Source of the DNA: Gammaproteobacteria bacterium | Lineage (GTDB): Bacteria; Pseudomonadota; Gammaproteobacteria; Chromatiales; Chromatiaceae | NCBI GenBank assembly: GCA_020445315.1 | Contig: JAGRGW010000149.1 | Location: 1-32,087, forward strand | Direction of reading: 5' to 3' | Length of the DNA: 32,087 bases | Shown here: in pieces, positions 30,613 to 32,087 of the stretch | Numbering within the stretch: the stretch's first letter is position 1 | How the letters are laid out: each line of letters starts with the position of its first letter | Translations under genes and position numbers: made by a program | Notes under the pieces: generated by a model | Seen by the model: the letters and a program-made list of their open reading frames with translations, nothing else | The model's database searches: none | Told to the model about the DNA's origin: nothing

Positions 30613-31941
30613 TCAGGCGGCTTGCGACAGTCGCTTCGCCAACAGCGCCTCGGTGCGCTGCTGCAGCGACGCGTCTGCAAACCGGGACACGACATCATTC
30701 GCAAAGCCCTGGCACAGCATCTGTTTCGCCTGCCGTTCCGGCACGCCTCTCGAGCGCAGGTAGAACAGCATGTCGTGGTCGAGTTCGCCCACCGTCGTGC
30801 CATGGCTGCACTTGACGTCGTCGGCATAGATCTCCAGCTGCGGCTTGGTGTCGACCTCGGCCGAACGCGACAACAGCAGGTTGTGATTGGACAACTGCGC
30901 GTCGGTCAGCTGTGCATCCCTGGCTACGAGGATACGGCCGTCGAACACCACCCGGCCCCTGCCGTCGAGGATGCCCTTGAAGTTCTCGCGGCTCGTGCAG
31001 CCGGGCACGTCGTGCCGCACATCGAGATGGACATCGTTCAACTGCCGGTCGCCGGCGAGGATCAGGCCGTCGAACTCCGCCGACGCACCCTCGCCCGTGA
31101 ACGCCAGGCGAACATCGGTACGTGACCAGGCCGCGCCCATCGACGCCGACACCTGCCGGTAGTGACTGCCCTGCCCCAACCGAATATGCAGGTCGGCAAG
31201 GTGCTGCGCCGCCGGGCTTTCTTCCTGTAGCCGCTCGTGCACCAGCGTGCTTCCGGCGGCACAGTCGATCTCGACGACGGCGTTGTTGAAGTACTGCGCA
31301 TCGCCGATTGCCACGTAGCGCTCGATGACCCGCGCACTCGCGCCCTCGTCCACCAGGACCAGGTGACGCGGATGACAGATCCCGGGTTCGTCCCTGCCAA
31401 CGGACACGTGCAGGATCTCGATCGGTCGATCGACGCTCGCACCGGCGGCGATCCGGATCATCGCGCCATCGGACATCAACGCCCGGTTCAGCGCCGCGAA
31501 CACGTGTGACTCGGCGGCGATCGTGTCCAGTCGCTGTTTCAGCGTGTCCGGCAGATCGGCGAGCCCGCCGCCGAGCGTCGCCAGCGTGACCCGGTTGTCC
31601 GCCGAGCCGGCCTTCGACAGCGCCGGGGCGAAGTAACCGTTGACGAACACCAGCCGGTCGGTGGCGGTATCCAGCAGCAGGTCGTCGATATCCGACGGCT
31701 GCAGGGCGCGAAAAGGGCCGTCGACGACGGCGGCGTAGGCCTGCTGCTCGAGAAACGCGGTCGAGGTGTAGCGCCAGGCCTCCTGCTTGCGATGCGGCAT
31801 CGGCAGGCGGTCGAGCTGCTCGGCGCCGCGCTGACGCACAGGCCCGAGCCATTCGCGGTTGGAGGCGGCCGTGGCCAGGCCCTGGCGACCGTTGCGCAGC
31901 ACCTCGTGCAGATCCGTCTTGGTCATGGCGGCGGTTGTCAT
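30613..31941 (-). CDS. sufD: SufD subunit of the SufBCD scaffold
   Basis: The 442-residue protein starts at ATG 31941, which overlaps the sufC stop by 4 bases (ATGA). A longer open frame to 31968 lies inside suf[16 protein letters not shown] (about residues 50-64) is the usual N-terminal block. The beta-helix core carries the repeats leading to [21 protein letters not shown], and [11 protein letters not shown], with [17 protein letters not shown] close to the end. SufD pairs with SufB and SufC to assemble iron-sulfur clusters. The overlap indicates tight coupling to sufC. Confidence 0.94.
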   Translation of the reverse strand: MTTAAMTKTDLHEVLRNGRQGLATAASNREWLGPVRQRGAEQLDRLPMPHRKQEAWRYTSTAFLEQQAYAAVVDGPFRALQPSDIDDLLLDTATDRLVFVNGYFAPALSKAGSADNRVTLATLGGGLADLPDTLKQRLDTIAAESHVFAALNRALMSDGAMIRIAAGASVDRPIEILHVSVGRDEPGICHPRHLVLVDEGASARVIERYVAIGDAQYFNNAVVEIDCAAGSTLVHERLQEESPAAQHLADLHIRLGQGSHYRQVSASMGAAWSRTDVRLAFTGEGASAEFDGLILAGDRQLNDVHLDVRHDVPGCTSRENFKGILDGRGRVVFDGRILVARDAQLTDAQLSNHNLLLSRSAEVDTKPQLEIYADDVKCSHGTTVGELDHDMLFYLRSRGVPERQAKQMLCQGFANDVVSRFADASLQQRTEALLAKRLSQAA

Positions 31942-32087
31942 GCGGCCTGCTCCTGCTCGACCAGCCACGCATAGCCCTTGTCTTCGAGCTCCCTGGCCAG
32001 CGACTTGTCGCCGGACTTTATGATCCGCCCGCCGGCCAGCACGTGCACGAAATCGGGCTCGATGTAGTCGAGCAGGCGCTGGTAGTG
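31938..32087 (-). CDS. sufC: SufC ATPase, only the C-terminal 49 residues (cut by window edge)
   Basis: The minus-strand frame reads in from base 32087 as [17 protein letters not shown], then [17 protein letters not shown] and ends EQEQAA. This is the characteristic end of SufC, the ABC ATPase of the SufBCD complex. The Walker and signature motifs lie outside the window. Its stop overlaps the sufD start by 4 bases. Confidence 0.88.
   Translation of the reverse strand, partial: HYQRLLDYIEPDFVHVLAGGRIIKSGDKSLARELEDKGYAWLVEQEQAA

Noticed and set aside
1-32087. CRISPR arrays, tRNA or rRNA genes, insertion sequences
   Set aside because: No regularly spaced repeats beyond the short operator repeats, no tRNA-like cloverleaf, no transposase or integrase frame was seen.

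Overview
The window is a high-GC, gene-dense bacterial chromosome segment. It is most likely from a gammaproteobacterium, possibly a Chromatiales or Xanthomonadales relative. That placement is inferred from the suf gene set, a PpnN-type nucleosidase, a DegS-like protease and a DUF3348/DUF802/OmpA/DUF2894 operon. I saw no rRNA, tRNA, CRISPR array, integrase or transposase. Both ends cut through genes: an arylsulfatase on the left and sufC on the right.

Region 1 (1-3392, plus strand) holds the C-terminal part of an arylsulfatase and a secreted DUF1254/DUF1214 protein. Region 2 (3459-12251, minus strand) is a tightly packed ten-gene operon. In transcription order it encodes a CFA-synthase-like methyltransferase, DUF2878, DUF1295, DUF6134, a lipocalin lipoprotein, an FAD oxidoreductase, DUF1365, a second CFA-like methyltransferase, an OmpR-type response regulator and a sensor histidine kinase. 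Most junctions are 4-bp ATGA/GTGA overlaps. Four TCAA repeats with an exact 11-bp period lie just upstream of the first gene. They look like binding sites for an OmpR-family regulator, most simply the one the operon encodes. The set looks like a self-regulated pathway that modifies membrane fatty acids.

Region 3 (12519-13589, plus) is an orphan TRAP substrate-binding protein, ending at a long hairpin that separates it from Region 4. Region 4 (13651-18171, minus) is a four-gene operon: DUF3348, a MotA/TolQ-like channel protein with a very long helical tail (DUF802), a MotB/ZorB-like OmpA protein, and DUF2894. It reads as an ion-driven stator motor with two partners of unknown function.

Region 5 (18454-26536) is a mixture: a SleB-type cell-wall hydrolase, a three-domain ACP/fatty-acyl-AMP-ligase/acyltransferase protein, a two-TM hypothetical protein, a PilZ protein, a membrane-anchored hypothetical protein, a class II glutamine amidotransferase and a DegS-like protease. 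Region 6 (26848-32087, minus) holds ppnN, an ArsM-like arsenite methyltransferase and the downstream half of a suf iron-sulfur operon (sufC-sufD-sufT-sufA-sufE), with no sufS between sufD and sufE.

The best candidates for undescribed biology are the two-methyltransferase lipid operon with its phased operator, the stator-like DUF operon, and the ACP-ligase-acyltransferase fusion.
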